A DNA stretch of 64,000 bases. Source: Nocardia lijiangensis NBRC 108240. GTDB lineage: Bacteria > Actinomycetota > Actinomycetes > Mycobacteriales > Mycobacteriaceae. The stretch is taken from contig NZ_BDBP01000025.1 in assembly GCF_001613045.1 (NCBI RefSeq), forward strand, positions 23,174 through 87,173, in the 5' to 3' direction. Under the pieces are notes generated by a model, which saw only the letters and a list, made by a program, of their open reading frames with translations, had not been told where the DNA came from and did not search any database. Made by a program: the position numbers and the translations under genes. How positions within the stretch are numbered: the stretch's first letter is position 1; each line of letters begins with the position of its first letter. Shown piece after piece: positions 35,766-44,682 of the stretch.

Positions 35766-36896
35766 ATGAAGACGAAGGGCGCGATCCTGTGGGGGATCGA
35801 CGAGCCGTGGTCGGTGGAGGAGATCGAGGTCGGCGATCCGGTCGCCGGCGAGGTGCAGATCCGGATGGAAACCGCCGGCATGTGCCATTCGGATCACCAC
35901 ATCGTCACCGGTGCGACACCGATGCCCGCCTTCCCCGTGATGGGCGGCCACGAAGGCGCGGGCGTGATCACCAAGCTCGGGCCGAACGTGCCGGGCGATC
36001 TCCAGGTCGGCGACCACGTCATCCTGTCGTTCATCCCCGCCTGCGGTCGCTGTCCGGCCTGCGTCTCGGGCAACATGGCGCTGTGCGACCTCGGCGCGGG
36101 CCTGCTGCTCGGCCAGGCGATCAGCGACGGCACCTACCGCATCCAGGCGCGCGGCCAGAACGTCATCCCGATGTGCCTGCTCGGCACCTTCGCGCCGTAC
36201 ATGACGGTGCACCACACCTCGGTCGTGAAGATCGACCCCGCTATCCCGTTCGAGGTGGCCTGCCTGGTCGGGTGCGGTGTGCCGACCGGCTTCGGCTCCT
36301 CGACCCACGTGGCCAACGTGATGCCCGGTGAGACCGTGGTGATCGCGGGCATCGGCGGCGTCGGCATGAGCGCGCTGCAGGGCGCGGTGCTCTCCGGCGC
36401 GTCCAAGGTCGTCGCCATCGACCCCAACCCGTGGAAGCGCGAGCAGGCGCAGAAGTTCGGCGCCACCCACACCTACGCCAGCATGACCGAGGCCATCATG
36501 CCGCTGATGGACGCCACCGAGGGACGGATGGCCGAGAAGGTCATCCTCACCATGGGTGAAATGCACGGCGACTACATCGAAGAGGGCCTGATCCTCACCG
36601 GCAAGGCGGGCACCCTGGTGGTCACCTCCATGGGCCGCATGGACGCGGGCGAGGTGAAGATGAACAGCTTCCTGCTGTCCATGCTGCAGAAGACGGTGAA
36701 GGGCTGCATCTTCGGCGGCGGCAACGCCCGCCAGGACGCGCCGCGCCTGCTCGCGATGTACAAGGCAGGCCAGCTCAACCTGGACGACATGGTGACCCGC
36801 AGCTACAAGCTGGAGGAGATCAACCAGGGCTACCAGGACATGTTGGACGGCAAGAACATTCGCGGCATCATCCGCTACACCGAAGCCGACTGGTAG
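35766..36896 (+). CDS. NDMA-dependent alcohol dehydrogenase
   Basis: A 376-residue zinc alcohol dehydrogenase of the actinobacterial NDMA-dependent (Rxyl_3153-type) group, whose tightly bound nicotinamide is recycled in place. Ligands seen: Cys-His in AGMCHSDHH, GHEGAG, structural zinc CGRCPACVSGNMALC, and nucleotide loop GIGGVGMSALQGA. ATG 35766 has a weak AGG upstream. The promoter carries two KstR-like boxes, suggesting a link to sterol or lipid side-chain metabolism; the WS/DGAT gene at the left end has the same box. The enzyme would oxidise an alcohol; the substrate is not evident. Confidence 0.93.
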   Translation: MKTKGAILWGIDEPWSVEEIEVGDPVAGEVQIRMETAGMCHSDHHIVTGATPMPAFPVMGGHEGAGVITKLGPNVPGDLQVGDHVILSFIPACGRCPACVSGNMALCDLGAGLLLGQAISDGTYRIQARGQNVIPMCLLGTFAPYMTVHHTSVVKIDPAIPFEVACLVGCGVPTGFGSSTHVANVMPGETVVIAGIGGVGMSALQGAVLSGASKVVAIDPNPWKREQAQKFGATHTYASMTEAIMPLMDATEGRMAEKVILTMGEMHGDYIEEGLILTGKAGTLVVTSMGRMDAGEVKMNSFLLSMLQKTVKGCIFGGGNARQDAPRLLAMYKAGQLNLDDMVTRSYKLEEINQGYQDMLDGKNIRGIIRYTEADW

Positions 36897-36900
36897 ATCG

Positions 36901-37251
36901 TCAGCCGACCCGCTCGGCGAGCCGGACCGCGACCTGGGCGACCAGATCGTGCGGGATCGGCGCGCCGAGCGGGAACTTCAACGTCCCCTTGCCCGCCCGG
37001 TAGGGCTCGATCGCGTGCTCGAAGGCCGTGTCGCCCTCCGGGATCGGGTAGAGGCTCACGTGCTCCTTCCATCCCGCGAAGTGCACGACATTGCGACCGT
37101 GCAGCTCGAAGGTCGGGATGTCGTAGCTGATCGTCTCGACCGCACCGGGCAGCGCGGTGTGGATGGTCTTGCGCAGCTCGGTCAGGACGGCGCGCACGTC
37201 TTCGGGGAAGCCCGAGATGTAGGCGTCGATGGTCGCGGGATGCCCTGCCAC
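36901..37251 (-). CDS. DUF1801 (YdhG-like) protein
   Basis: The 116-residue protein matches DUF1801: IDAYISGFPEDVRAVLTELRKTIHTALPGAVETISYDIPTF is the family core (long helix, then YxxPxF), followed by VVHFAGWKEHVSLYP. Related Bacillus proteins were proposed as iron chaperones; evidence is thin. It is convergent with the alcohol dehydrogenase, 4 bp apart, and lies about 100 bp downstream of the esterase gene. Confidence 0.85.
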   Translation of the reverse strand: MAGHPATIDAYISGFPEDVRAVLTELRKTIHTALPGAVETISYDIPTFELHGRNVVHFAGWKEHVSLYPIPEGDTAFEHAIEPYRAGKGTLKFPLGAPIPHDLVAQVAVRLAERVG

Positions 37252-37350
37252 GAGGTCCTCCGATCGGCGATCGATGGATGAGTCCGGCGAGTTGCCTCGT
37301 CAGTGTACGCAGCCGAGGCGCTCCGGGCGGGTACGCGACCGCGTGGCGGG

Positions 37351-38541
37351 TCAGACCTTGCAGCGCAGCAGGGCCTCGCGCAAAGTGCGGCTGCGCACGT
37401 CGTCGAGGACGGCCATACCGAGGCGGTTCATGCTGTAGCCGAAGCCGAGGCCGGTGCCGGGATCGGCGAAGCCGAAGGAGCCGCCGAGGCCCGTCGTGCC
37501 GTAGGCGCGCTTGTCGGAGCCGAACCGGAACGAACCGCGGGACTTGCGGAAGCCGAGGTGGTAGCGGCTCTTGGTGTGCAGCACCAGGTCCTCGGCGGGC
37601 ACGTCGTCGGCGGTGTCGGCGGCGGCGAGCCGTTCGAGCAGGTCGTCGGTGATGGGCAGCGCGCCGGTGCGTGCCGCGGCCGCGCCGTAGACCTTGGCCA
37701 GCGAGCGGGCATTGCCCACGCCGCCGTGGCCCGGCAATTCCACACCGAGGAACTCGCGGCGAGCCGCACGCGCGGGCGCACCGCAGCGCGGATTGGTCAG
37801 GGCCGCATGGGAATGCCCGCGCTCCAGGAAGATCTCGGCACCGATCCGCAGCGGCAGGTCGCGCTCGTAGCGCAGGATGTCCAAGCCCTTGGTGGCCGAG
37901 AGCACGGCGACGCGCTCGATCGGCTCCTCGGCGGGCAGGCCGATGAAGAAGTCCAGGCCGAGCGGCTTCGCGATGTCCTCGGCGAAGATGCGCCCGAGCG
38001 TGCGGCTTTGGGGATCGACGCGGCGCACCAGCTCGCCCTGATACAGCCCCAGGGTGATCGCGTGATAGCCGTGCCGGGTGCCGGGCTGCCACGCGGGTTT
38101 CTGCGCCGCGAGGATCGTCGCGAGCCCGTCCAGGTCGGCGATCTGCGGAAGCTTCACCACGGTGTCGAGTCCGGAGAGTCCCGCCTGGTGATCGATGAGC
38201 TGGCGCACCGTGATCGCGCCCTTGTCGTGCGCGGCGAACTCCGGCCAGTAGTCGGCGACCGGCTTCTCGTACTCCAGGACGCCCTTCGACACGGCCGTCG
38301 CGACCACGAACGCCGCCATGCCCTTCGTCGAGGAGAAGACCGGCACGATCGTGTCCTGCTCCCACGGCTGGGTGCGGCGCCGGTCGCGGTAACCGGCCCA
38401 CAGGTCGACCACGGGCCGATCGCCCGCGAAAACGGATACGGCCGCGCCGATTTCGCCGTGCCGGGAGAAATTGCGACGGAACGCGTCGGCGACCGGGCCG
38501 AAGCCGGGGGCCACCTCGCCGTGGATCGTGAGTTCGCTCAT
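37351..38541 (-). CDS. serine hydrolase, class C beta-lactamase-like esterase (EstB/LipE type)
   Basis: A 396-residue family VIII esterase/beta-lactamase-fold enzyme. The nucleophile is the first Ser of SSTK in PVFSSTKGMAAFVV (Ser-x-x-Lys), followed by YWPEF (Tyr motif) and GLGGSFGFADPG near the C-terminus in place of KTG. No signal peptide is visible, so it is probably cytosolic. Members hydrolyse short-chain esters. It is divergent from a second serine hydrolase gene (111 bp between starts). Confidence 0.9.
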   Translation of the reverse strand: MSELTIHGEVAPGFGPVADAFRRNFSRHGEIGAAVSVFAGDRPVVDLWAGYRDRRRTQPWEQDTIVPVFSSTKGMAAFVVATAVSKGVLEYEKPVADYWPEFAAHDKGAITVRQLIDHQAGLSGLDTVVKLPQIADLDGLATILAAQKPAWQPGTRHGYHAITLGLYQGELVRRVDPQSRTLGRIFAEDIAKPLGLDFFIGLPAEEPIERVAVLSATKGLDILRYERDLPLRIGAEIFLERGHSHAALTNPRCGAPARAARREFLGVELPGHGGVGNARSLAKVYGAAAARTGALPITDDLLERLAAADTADDVPAEDLVLHTKSRYHLGFRKSRGSFRFGSDKRAYGTTGLGGSFGFADPGTGLGFGYSMNRLGMAVLDDVRSRTLREALLRCKV

Positions 38542-38652
38542 GGTGAGCCGATGGTACCGGCGGTACCGAGATCTTTCCCGGGGCTCCCGCGCACCCCGAT
38601 CGATTTCCGGTCGCGGTACTCCCGCGCCGCCGCGGTCTCGTAGGCTCGTTTC

Positions 38653-39483
38653 GTGCGTTCACTCGAGCAGATCCAGGATTGGCCGGTTCGACACGCGGCG
38701 GCCGGTGTGGTCACCGCCGCGGGCGCGGTATCGCAGGGCGATGCCGAGCGCGTCTTCCCGCTGGCCTCGGTGACCAAGCCGCTGGTCGCCTATGCTGTGC
38801 TCGTCGCGGTGGAAGAGGGCGCGATCGAGCTCGACCAACCCGCGGGCCCGCCCGGAGCAACCGTCCGGCATCTGCTCGCGCACACCTCCGGCCTCGCCTT
38901 CGACACCACCGACGTGCTCGCCGAACCCGGTGCCCGCCGCATCTATTCGAGTTCCGGATTCGAGGTGCTCGCCGGATTCGTCGCCGAACAGACCGGTATC
39001 GCCTTCGACGAATACCTGCGGGACGCGGTCTTCGAACCGCTCGGCATGACATCGTCCGTGCTGTCCGGATCCGCCGGACACGCCTGCCGGTCCACCATCG
39101 CGGACCTGCTGCGGTTCGCCGCCGAACTGCTGAACCCGCGACTGATCTCCGCGCAGACCCACGCCGAGGCAACCAGCGTGCAATTCCCCGGCGTGAACGG
39201 CATTCTGCCCGGCTACGGTTCGAAGCGGCCCAACGACTGGGGACTCGGATTCGAAATCCGCGATGGGAAATCCCCGCACTGGACCGGCGGCGCGAACTCC
39301 CCACGCACCTTTGGCCATTTCGGCCAGTCGGGCACCTTCCTGTGGGTCGATCCGGAAATCGGGGTGGCGTGTTCGGCGTTGGCGGACGAGAATTTCGGCG
39401 ACTGGGCACGGGAGGTGTGGCCGGTCCTGAGTGACGCGGTGATCGCCGAAGCAAGACTCGCGGGCAACACGCTCGCGAAGTAA
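38653..39483 (+). CDS. serine hydrolase, beta-lactamase-like
   Basis: A compact 276-residue member of the same fold as its divergent neighbour, with SVTK (ASVTKPLVAYAVL) as nucleophile motif and YSSSGFEVL as the Tyr motif; FGHFGQSGTF stands where KTG/HTG is expected. There is no signal peptide. The two serine hydrolases share the fold but little sequence, so this is not a recent duplication. GTG 38653 lies 6 nt after TAGGCT, a -10-like hexamer, so the mRNA may be leaderless. Confidence 0.87.
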   Translation: MRSLEQIQDWPVRHAAAGVVTAAGAVSQGDAERVFPLASVTKPLVAYAVLVAVEEGAIELDQPAGPPGATVRHLLAHTSGLAFDTTDVLAEPGARRIYSSSGFEVLAGFVAEQTGIAFDEYLRDAVFEPLGMTSSVLSGSAGHACRSTIADLLRFAAELLNPRLISAQTHAEATSVQFPGVNGILPGYGSKRPNDWGLGFEIRDGKSPHWTGGANSPRTFGHFGQSGTFLWVDPEIGVACSALADENFGDWAREVWPVLSDAVIAEARLAGNTLAK

Positions 39484-39575
39484 CATACGTAACTTCGGGC
39501 ACTCCAGTACACTCAGGCAACGCCAGCTGGACAGGTCGTTGGGGAAGACGTCCCTCGTCTGAGCTGGAGGTAGTG

Positions 39576-40112
39576 GTGCGCGCATCGAGTCAGTTCGCGG
39601 ACGCGACGGCGGGTGTGGTGTGGATCCACTCGTCGCCCGCCGCGTTGTGCCCACACGTCGAGTGGGCACTCACCTCGGCACTCGGTTCCCCCGCCAAACT
39701 GCGCTGGACCACCCAACCCGCCGACGGTCAGCTGCGCGCCACCAGCGACTGGATCGGACCCGTCGGCACGGCCGCCCGAATTGCCCAGTCGTTGCGATCC
39801 TGGCCGGTGCTGCGGTTCGAAGTCACCGAGGATCCCAGCGACGGAGTCGACGGGGAGCGCTACAGTTTCGTCCCCTCCCTCGGACTCTGGCACGGATCCA
39901 CCAGCGCCAATGGTGATGTGACGCTGGGGGAGATGCGGTTGCGCGCGATGCTCCAAGCTGCACAGGAACTCGGCAAGTACTCGGCCTACGATCTGGCCTC
40001 CGAGATCGATCGAGCGCTGGGGACGGCGTGGGACGAGGATCTGGAGATCTTCCGCTCCGGGGAGTGTGGCGCCGGTGCGGAGGTGACGTGGTTGCGGCGG
40101 GACGTGGGGTAG
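39576..40112 (+). CDS. DUF3145 domain protein
   Basis: A 178-residue protein conserved in actinobacteria: VRASSQFADATAGVVWIHSSPAALCPHVEWAL opens the family and EVTEDPSDGVDGERYSF is a signature stretch. The family has no known function. Two GTG codons (39573, 39576) follow GGAGG; the second has better spacing. The gene is single and about 90 bp after the serine hydrolase. Confidence 0.88.
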   Translation: MRASSQFADATAGVVWIHSSPAALCPHVEWALTSALGSPAKLRWTTQPADGQLRATSDWIGPVGTAARIAQSLRSWPVLRFEVTEDPSDGVDGERYSFVPSLGLWHGSTSANGDVTLGEMRLRAMLQAAQELGKYSAYDLASEIDRALGTAWDEDLEIFRSGECGAGAEVTWLRRDVG

Positions 40113-40219
40113 TTTCCCGGCTGCGATTGCGAATGCATCGGTTTCGGCGCTGAAGCGGCGGTACCCAACTCGACAAGCAGCTACTATGCCCCGCAGCCGT
40201 GTCAGTAGGTAGTGGGGCG

Positions 40220-40690
40220 ATGGACATGAACCTCGAGCAGTACAGCGATATGTTCGGCGAAGAGATTTCGGTACGCGCCCCTGATGGTGACGTACAGGCA
40301 TGGTCTTTGCGGGCGAGCATGAACGGCCACGGTGATTGGCGTGTGCGACTGAGCGATAGCGGCGATGGGGAGTGGGAAGGCGACGGTTGCGATGTATTCG
40401 ACGCATTCGCGGTCGTGCGCAGTAAGCCTGAGTCGCGGGGGTTCCGCTTCCTGGTCGTAGGGGCGAGACCGGACTGCTGGCCATCGAGCATGCGCAGTCA
40501 GATGGATGGCGGACAGCAGGTCTATGTGCACTACAACTCGGCGCTGCAGCGGCTCATCCACGACCTCGCCGATGTCGTGTCCCGAAGAGGTTCACTCCGG
40601 TACGTCTTCGCGTCGGCGCCTATCTCGAAAATCGGTACCGCCGAGGAGCAGGCCGCGTTTCGCGAGCGGTGGAAGATGCGGATCCTCTGA
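40220..40690 (+). CDS. hypothetical protein, 156 residues
   Basis: A soluble protein with ATG at 40220 (MDMNLEQYSDMF; 40226 is also possible). Mixed strand/helix pattern with Trp-rich GDWRVRLSDSGDGEW, FRFLVVGARPDCWPS and a C-terminal helix with AEEQAAFRERWKMRIL. I do not recognise the family. GC bias is lower than in flanking genes, consistent with an accessory gene. Confidence 0.55.
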   Translation: MDMNLEQYSDMFGEEISVRAPDGDVQAWSLRASMNGHGDWRVRLSDSGDGEWEGDGCDVFDAFAVVRSKPESRGFRFLVVGARPDCWPSSMRSQMDGGQQVYVHYNSALQRLIHDLADVVSRRGSLRYVFASAPISKIGTAEEQAAFRERWKMRIL

Positions 40691-40801
40691 TATCCGATCG
40701 ACGCTCGCTCGACCGGCATTGCGGTATGTCCGTACCTGGGTAGGCACGCCAACCCCATGATTTCCGGCGGGTGAGGTCCCAGCCGTGAATCGCCCAGCGA
40801 A

Positions 40802-41554
40802 TCAGCTGTCTTCGGTGCGTGACGCGCTCGTCGGCTCGGTCGGTCCGGGCAACGTCGGCGTCGCCGCGGATCGGACCCAGGGCCAGGTCATCAAGGCCCA
40901 CACGACAAGCAACACGACAGCGACGGTCCCCAGGTACCAGGGCCACGGTCCGAGCACGTCGAGCAGCGATAGCGTCGAGGGCTTTCGGTTGACGAAACCG
41001 TAGTTGGTGTCGGCGAGGGAGTTGAAGACGAAGGTGATCGCGACCCACACCACGGTGACCGCCACGGTGAACCAGTAGCTGTGCCAGGTCGGGCGCATAC
41101 CTATGCCCCAGGTCAGGTAGATCGCGGCCCAGACCACGGCCAAGTGGATCGCCCAGAAGGCCAGGAACACCTTGTTCGGAAAGTCGGGGCTCTCCAGCGC
41201 CGGTGAAATGAGCGCCTGTGTGCTCAAAGTGAGGCACCAGTAGTAGGTGAGCGCGTATGCCCAGCGCTGGTGTGTCAACAGCGCGTAGCCGGCGACGATG
41301 GTCGCGAGATCGGTCAGGCGCAGCGGCACCGAGCGGCCGAGGGTCGGAGGGAACAAGGTGGAGATGTAGATGGCCAGATATATCCCCAGCGTCACCGCCC
41401 CGAACGTCCGGCTGAAACGGCGTGCGGTGGAGTCGTTTCGGTGCGTTCGTCCGATCACGACGACCAGCACCGCACCCACCGCGAACAAGGCCAGCACAAT
41501 CAAGTGCGACAGCCCGTATGCGGAGAACTCCCGCTGCGCCGTGGGTGCGTCCAC
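40802..41554 (-). CDS. TIGR02206 family (YwaF-like) membrane protein
   Basis: A 250-residue protein with six or seven membrane helices. Signature segments include YGLSHLIVLALFAVGAVLV, PLRLTDLATIVAGYALLT (polar DL in helix), YYWCLTLSTQALISP, and NYGFVNRKP before the last helix. The C-terminal tail is Pro/Thr/Ser-rich. The family is conserved in Gram-positive bacteria and has no established function. Confidence 0.85.
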   Translation of the reverse strand: MDAPTAQREFSAYGLSHLIVLALFAVGAVLVVVIGRTHRNDSTARRFSRTFGAVTLGIYLAIYISTLFPPTLGRSVPLRLTDLATIVAGYALLTHQRWAYALTYYWCLTLSTQALISPALESPDFPNKVFLAFWAIHLAVVWAAIYLTWGIGMRPTWHSYWFTVAVTVVWVAITFVFNSLADTNYGFVNRKPSTLSLLDVLGPWPWYLGTVAVVLLVVWALMTWPWVRSAATPTLPGPTEPTSASRTEDS

Positions 41555-41688
41555 CTACCCAGTTTAGTGGTGTAGCGGCATGGATTTTGTGGACGCGGAG
41601 CGGGGCGCGTCACCGACCACGAGCGCGTTGAAGCCTCCCGCTGATCCGTTCACCTGGTCAGGTCAGCGCGGTTCCACGATCGCGTCGA

Positions 41689-42558
41689 TCAGGCCGCAAC
41701 CGCGGTGCGACGGCGAGCCGCGGCGATGCGGCGGCCGATGACGCCCTGACGTGGAGCGAACAGGTACACGAGCGTGAAGGCGACGCCCTGGACCACGACC
41801 ACCATGCCGCCCGGCGCGGTGTCGAGGTGGTAGCTGACGTACAGGCCGATCACCGAGCACAGAGCGGAGATCGAGGGGGCGATCAGCAGCATGCGGCCGA
41901 AGCGATCGGTGAGCAGGTAAGCCGTGGCTCCGGGAATGATCAGCATGGCCACGACCAGGATGACCCCGACCGCCTGGAGCGCGAGGACCGCGGTCAGGGC
42001 GAGCAGCGCGAGGAGCGCGGTGCCGAGCAGGCGCGGTCGCAGGCCGATGGCGTGGGCGTGGGTGGTGTCGAAGGCGTAGAGGGTGAAGTCGCGTCGTTTC
42101 AGGATGAGGGCGGCGAGGACGATGACGGCGAGGATGGCGATTTGGGTGAGTTCGCTTTTGCTCACGCCCAGCAGGTTGCCGAAGATGATGTGGTTCAAGT
42201 CGGTTTGACTCGGCGTCACCGAGACCAGGACCAGGCCGAAGGCGAACAGGGTGGTGAAGACGATGCCGATGGCCGCGTCTTCCTTGACCCGGCTGGTATC
42301 GCGGACGACGCCGATGAGCGCGACGGCGAGAAAGCCGAAGACGACCGCGCCCACCGCGAAGGGCGCGCCGACGATATAGGCGAGGACGACACCGGGGAGC
42401 ACCGCATGCGACACCGCATCGCCCATCAGTGACCACCCGATCAACACCAGCCAGCAGGACAGGGTCGCGCACACCACGGCGGTGACGAGGGTGGTGGCCA
42501 GCGCCCGGACCATGAACTCGTAGCGCAGCGGATCGATGAAGAACTCGACGAGGGACAT
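41689..42558 (-). CDS. metal ABC transporter permease (Mn/Zn/Fe type)
   Basis: A 289-residue ABC-3 family permease with about eight helices: FMVRALATTLVTAVVCATLSCW, WSLMGDAVSHAVLPGVVLAY, HIIFGNLLGVS and a Gly-rich ILVVAMLIIPGATAYLL. ATG 42558 is separated from the ATPase stop by one base, so it is translated as part of the operon. It forms the membrane pore through which divalent metal delivered by the lipoprotein enters. Confidence 0.93.
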   Translation of the reverse strand: MSLVEFFIDPLRYEFMVRALATTLVTAVVCATLSCWLVLIGWSLMGDAVSHAVLPGVVLAYIVGAPFAVGAVVFGFLAVALIGVVRDTSRVKEDAAIGIVFTTLFAFGLVLVSVTPSQTDLNHIIFGNLLGVSKSELTQIAILAVIVLAALILKRRDFTLYAFDTTHAHAIGLRPRLLGTALLALLALTAVLALQAVGVILVVAMLIIPGATAYLLTDRFGRMLLIAPSISALCSVIGLYVSYHLDTAPGGMVVVVQGVAFTLVYLFAPRQGVIGRRIAAARRRTAVAA

Positions 42559-42559
42559 C

Positions 42560-43309
42560 TCAACCTGCCTTCGGGAGCGAATCGCGCTCCAGCACATCGA
42601 GTCCGAACGCCAGTGCCAGTTTCTCCGGGCGAAGGATTTCGTGGGTGTCGCCGTGCGCGAGCACTTTTCGCATGAGCAATACCGATTCGTCGGCGAGGTC
42701 GGGCAGGGCGTGCAGGTCGTGAGTGGACACCAGGATGGTGGCGCCGTCGGCGGCGAGTTCACGCAGCAGCGTGGTGATGGTGGCTTCGGAACGCTTGTCC
42801 ACTCCGGCGAACGGTTCGTCGAGCAGCAGAATCGTTGCGCCCTGGGCGATTCCGCGCGCCACGAAGGCGCGTTTGCGCTGTCCGCCGGACAATTGCCCGA
42901 TTTGGCGGTCGGCCAGGTCGGTCAGTTCCACTCGCTCGAGGGCGTGTGCGACGGCCTCGCGGTCCGCGCGACGGGGGCGGCGGGTGAAACCCATGTGGCC
43001 GTAGCGGCCGGTCATCACCACATCGCGCACCGACAGCGGGAAACTCCAGTCGACGGCCTCGCTCTGCGGCACGTAGCCGAGCGTGCCCGCGCGACGCGCG
43101 CCCGCCGGGTCGGCCCCGTCGATGCGCACCGTGCCCCGATCGGGGCGCACCAGACCCATGATCGTCTTGAACAGCGTCGACTTGCCGGAGCCGTTCATGC
43201 CGATGAGTCCGCACACGCGTCCCGAGTGCAAGGTCAGATCGACGCCGTCGAGCGCCTGCACCTCGCCGTAGTGCACTGTGACATTGCGGATTTCGATGCT
43301 GGGAGTCAT
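42560..43309 (-). CDS. metal ABC transporter ATP-binding protein
   Basis: A 249-residue ABC ATPase with Walker A GMNGSGKST, Q-loop in YVPQSEAVDWSFP, signature LSGGQRKR, Walker B ATILLLDEPFAGVD and switch His in STHDLHAL. It overlaps the binding-protein gene upstream (ATGA) and abuts the permease downstream. The YVPQxxxxDWxFP stretch is characteristic of Mn/Zn uptake ATPases. Confidence 0.95.
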   Translation of the reverse strand: MTPSIEIRNVTVHYGEVQALDGVDLTLHSGRVCGLIGMNGSGKSTLFKTIMGLVRPDRGTVRIDGADPAGARRAGTLGYVPQSEAVDWSFPLSVRDVVMTGRYGHMGFTRRPRRADREAVAHALERVELTDLADRQIGQLSGGQRKRAFVARGIAQGATILLLDEPFAGVDKRSEATITTLLRELAADGATILVSTHDLHALPDLADESVLLMRKVLAHGDTHEILRPEKLALAFGLDVLERDSLPKAG

Positions 43310-44247
43310 GACCGAGCACCCGTCAGCGCGGCACTGATGGTCTTGGCGTCGTGCCGGATGAGGTCGAGGTAGGTGGGCACCGGCCCGTCCGCCTCCGACA
43401 GCGAGTCCACGTAGAGCACACCGCCGAACCGCGCACCGCTCGCCTCGACCACCCGCTGCATGGGGGCATCGGACACGGTCGACTCGCAGAACACGGCGGG
43501 CACCCGGTTCGCGCGGACGAAATCGATGGCCGAGGTGATCTGCTGTGGTGTGGCCTGCTGTTCGGCATTGACCGCCCAGATGTACTTCTCGGTGAGCCCG
43601 GCATCGCGAGCCAGGTAGGAGAACGCGCCCTCGCAGCTGACCAGTGCGCGCTCGTTGGGCGGCAGCTTGGCGAGAGTGCCTACCAGTTCGTCGTGGATCT
43701 TCTGCAGTTCGGCCTGGTAGGCCGCGCCTGCGGCGCGGAAATCGGCGGCATGTTCGGGATCGAGTTCGCTGAAGGCGCGAATCATGTTGTCCACGTAGAC
43801 CTTCACGTTCAGTGCAGACATCCACGCGTGCGGATTCGGCTTGCCCTGGTACGCGTCCTCGGTGATCGACATCGGCGTCACACCCTCGCTGACGACCACA
43901 TGCTCGACGTCGACATCCTCGACGAACTGCGCGAACCATGCCTCGAGGTTCATGCCGTTGTCGAGGATGAGATCGGCGGTCGAGGCCCGGCGCACATCTC
44001 CCGGAGTCGGCTCGTAGCCGTGAATCTCCGCGCCCACCTTCGTAATCGATTCAACGGTGAGATGCTCACCCGCGACCTGGCGGGCGATATCGGCGAGCAC
44101 GGTGAACGTGGTCAGCACCACCGGTTTCTCGTTCCGGTTCGCGGACTCGCCGCAGGCGGCGAGCGTTGCGGTCAGTGCGACGGCGCCGAGCAGCGCGACG
44201 AACGCGCGAGCGGGAACGCGGAACAACGGGTGGAACAAAACCTTCAC
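43306..44247 (-). CDS. metal ABC transporter substrate-binding lipoprotein (MntA/ZnuA/SitA type)
   Basis: A 313-residue cluster A-I binding protein anchored through a lipobox (LAAC, Cys near 32). Candidate metal ligands are His in EIHGYEPTPGD, His in NPHAWMS, Glu in CEGAFSYLARD and Asp in YVDSLSE; the Glu/Asp pair favours Mn or Fe over Zn, and no His-rich loop is present. It is translated from GTG 44247. The -10 hexamer ends 7 nt before this codon, so the mRNA begins at or near the start codon. First gene of the operon, under a palindrome suited to a DtxR/MntR regulator. Confidence 0.93.
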   Translation of the reverse strand: MKVLFHPLFRVPARAFVALLGAVALTATLAACGESANRNEKPVVLTTFTVLADIARQVAGEHLTVESITKVGAEIHGYEPTPGDVRRASTADLILDNGMNLEAWFAQFVEDVDVEHVVVSEGVTPMSITEDAYQGKPNPHAWMSALNVKVYVDNMIRAFSELDPEHAADFRAAGAAYQAELQKIHDELVGTLAKLPPNERALVSCEGAFSYLARDAGLTEKYIWAVNAEQQATPQQITSAIDFVRANRVPAVFCESTVSDAPMQRVVEASGARFGGVLYVDSLSEADGPVPTYLDLIRHDAKTISAALTGARS

Positions 44248-44254
44248 AAGGCGA

Positions 44255-44284
44255 ATGATAAATTTCGGGTCACCTAAATTTCAA
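44255..44284 (-). promoter_or_regulatory. promoter and DtxR/MntR-like operator of the metal ABC operon
   Basis: On the minus strand, -35 TTGAAA (44279-44284) and -10 TATCAT (44255-44260) are 18 bp apart. Between and across them lies an imperfect 22-bp palindrome (44260-44281) with AAATTT arms and a GGT/ACC-like core, so bound repressor would block the polymerase. Transcription would start at about the GTG at 44247 (leaderless). Confidence 0.65.
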
Positions 44285-44682
44285 GTTCAAAGGCTCCAAA
44301 CTGCCCTTGCGATCGTTGTCACACCGTGCTAGCGGCGAGGGCTTCGGAACCGCGAGACCATCGGCGTCGAGCACAAACAGCCGACGAGGCCGCAGCGGGG
44401 GATCGGCGGACCTCGCGCGGCACCAGGTGGGCCAGGGGCGGGGTCCGAGCGTGCCAGTGTGAATGGCGAGTCCGAGGCGGGATGCGCGGAGTGTGACACC
44501 GGAGGCGAGTTCAGGTGGGAGGCCGGCGGCATCGAGATCGGCGGACCTGGGCGGGGTCCGGGGGACGAAGCGCGGTGCCGGGTAGGTGGCCTCGGAACCG
44601 CGCGGTACATCACGGGCGTGTACGGGGCCTGACCGCGATGGGACCGGCGCGGGCGCAGAATCCACTCCGATCCCCATCGGCG
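44285..44682. other. no gene recognised
   Basis: About 400 bp between two gene units. A Pro/Ser/Arg-rich frame on the minus strand (44329-44613) looks like low-complexity GC-rich noise. GATCGGCGGACCT occurs twice here, about 137 bp apart. I see no RNA gene or terminator with a T tract. Confidence 0.4.

Noticed and set aside
37351..39483. Recent tandem duplication of the two serine hydrolases
   Set aside because: Same fold but very different length and sequence; divergent, not duplicated.
44329..44613. 94-codon Pro/Ser/Arg-rich frame downstream of the exporter
   Set aside because: Low complexity, no ribosome site, no family.
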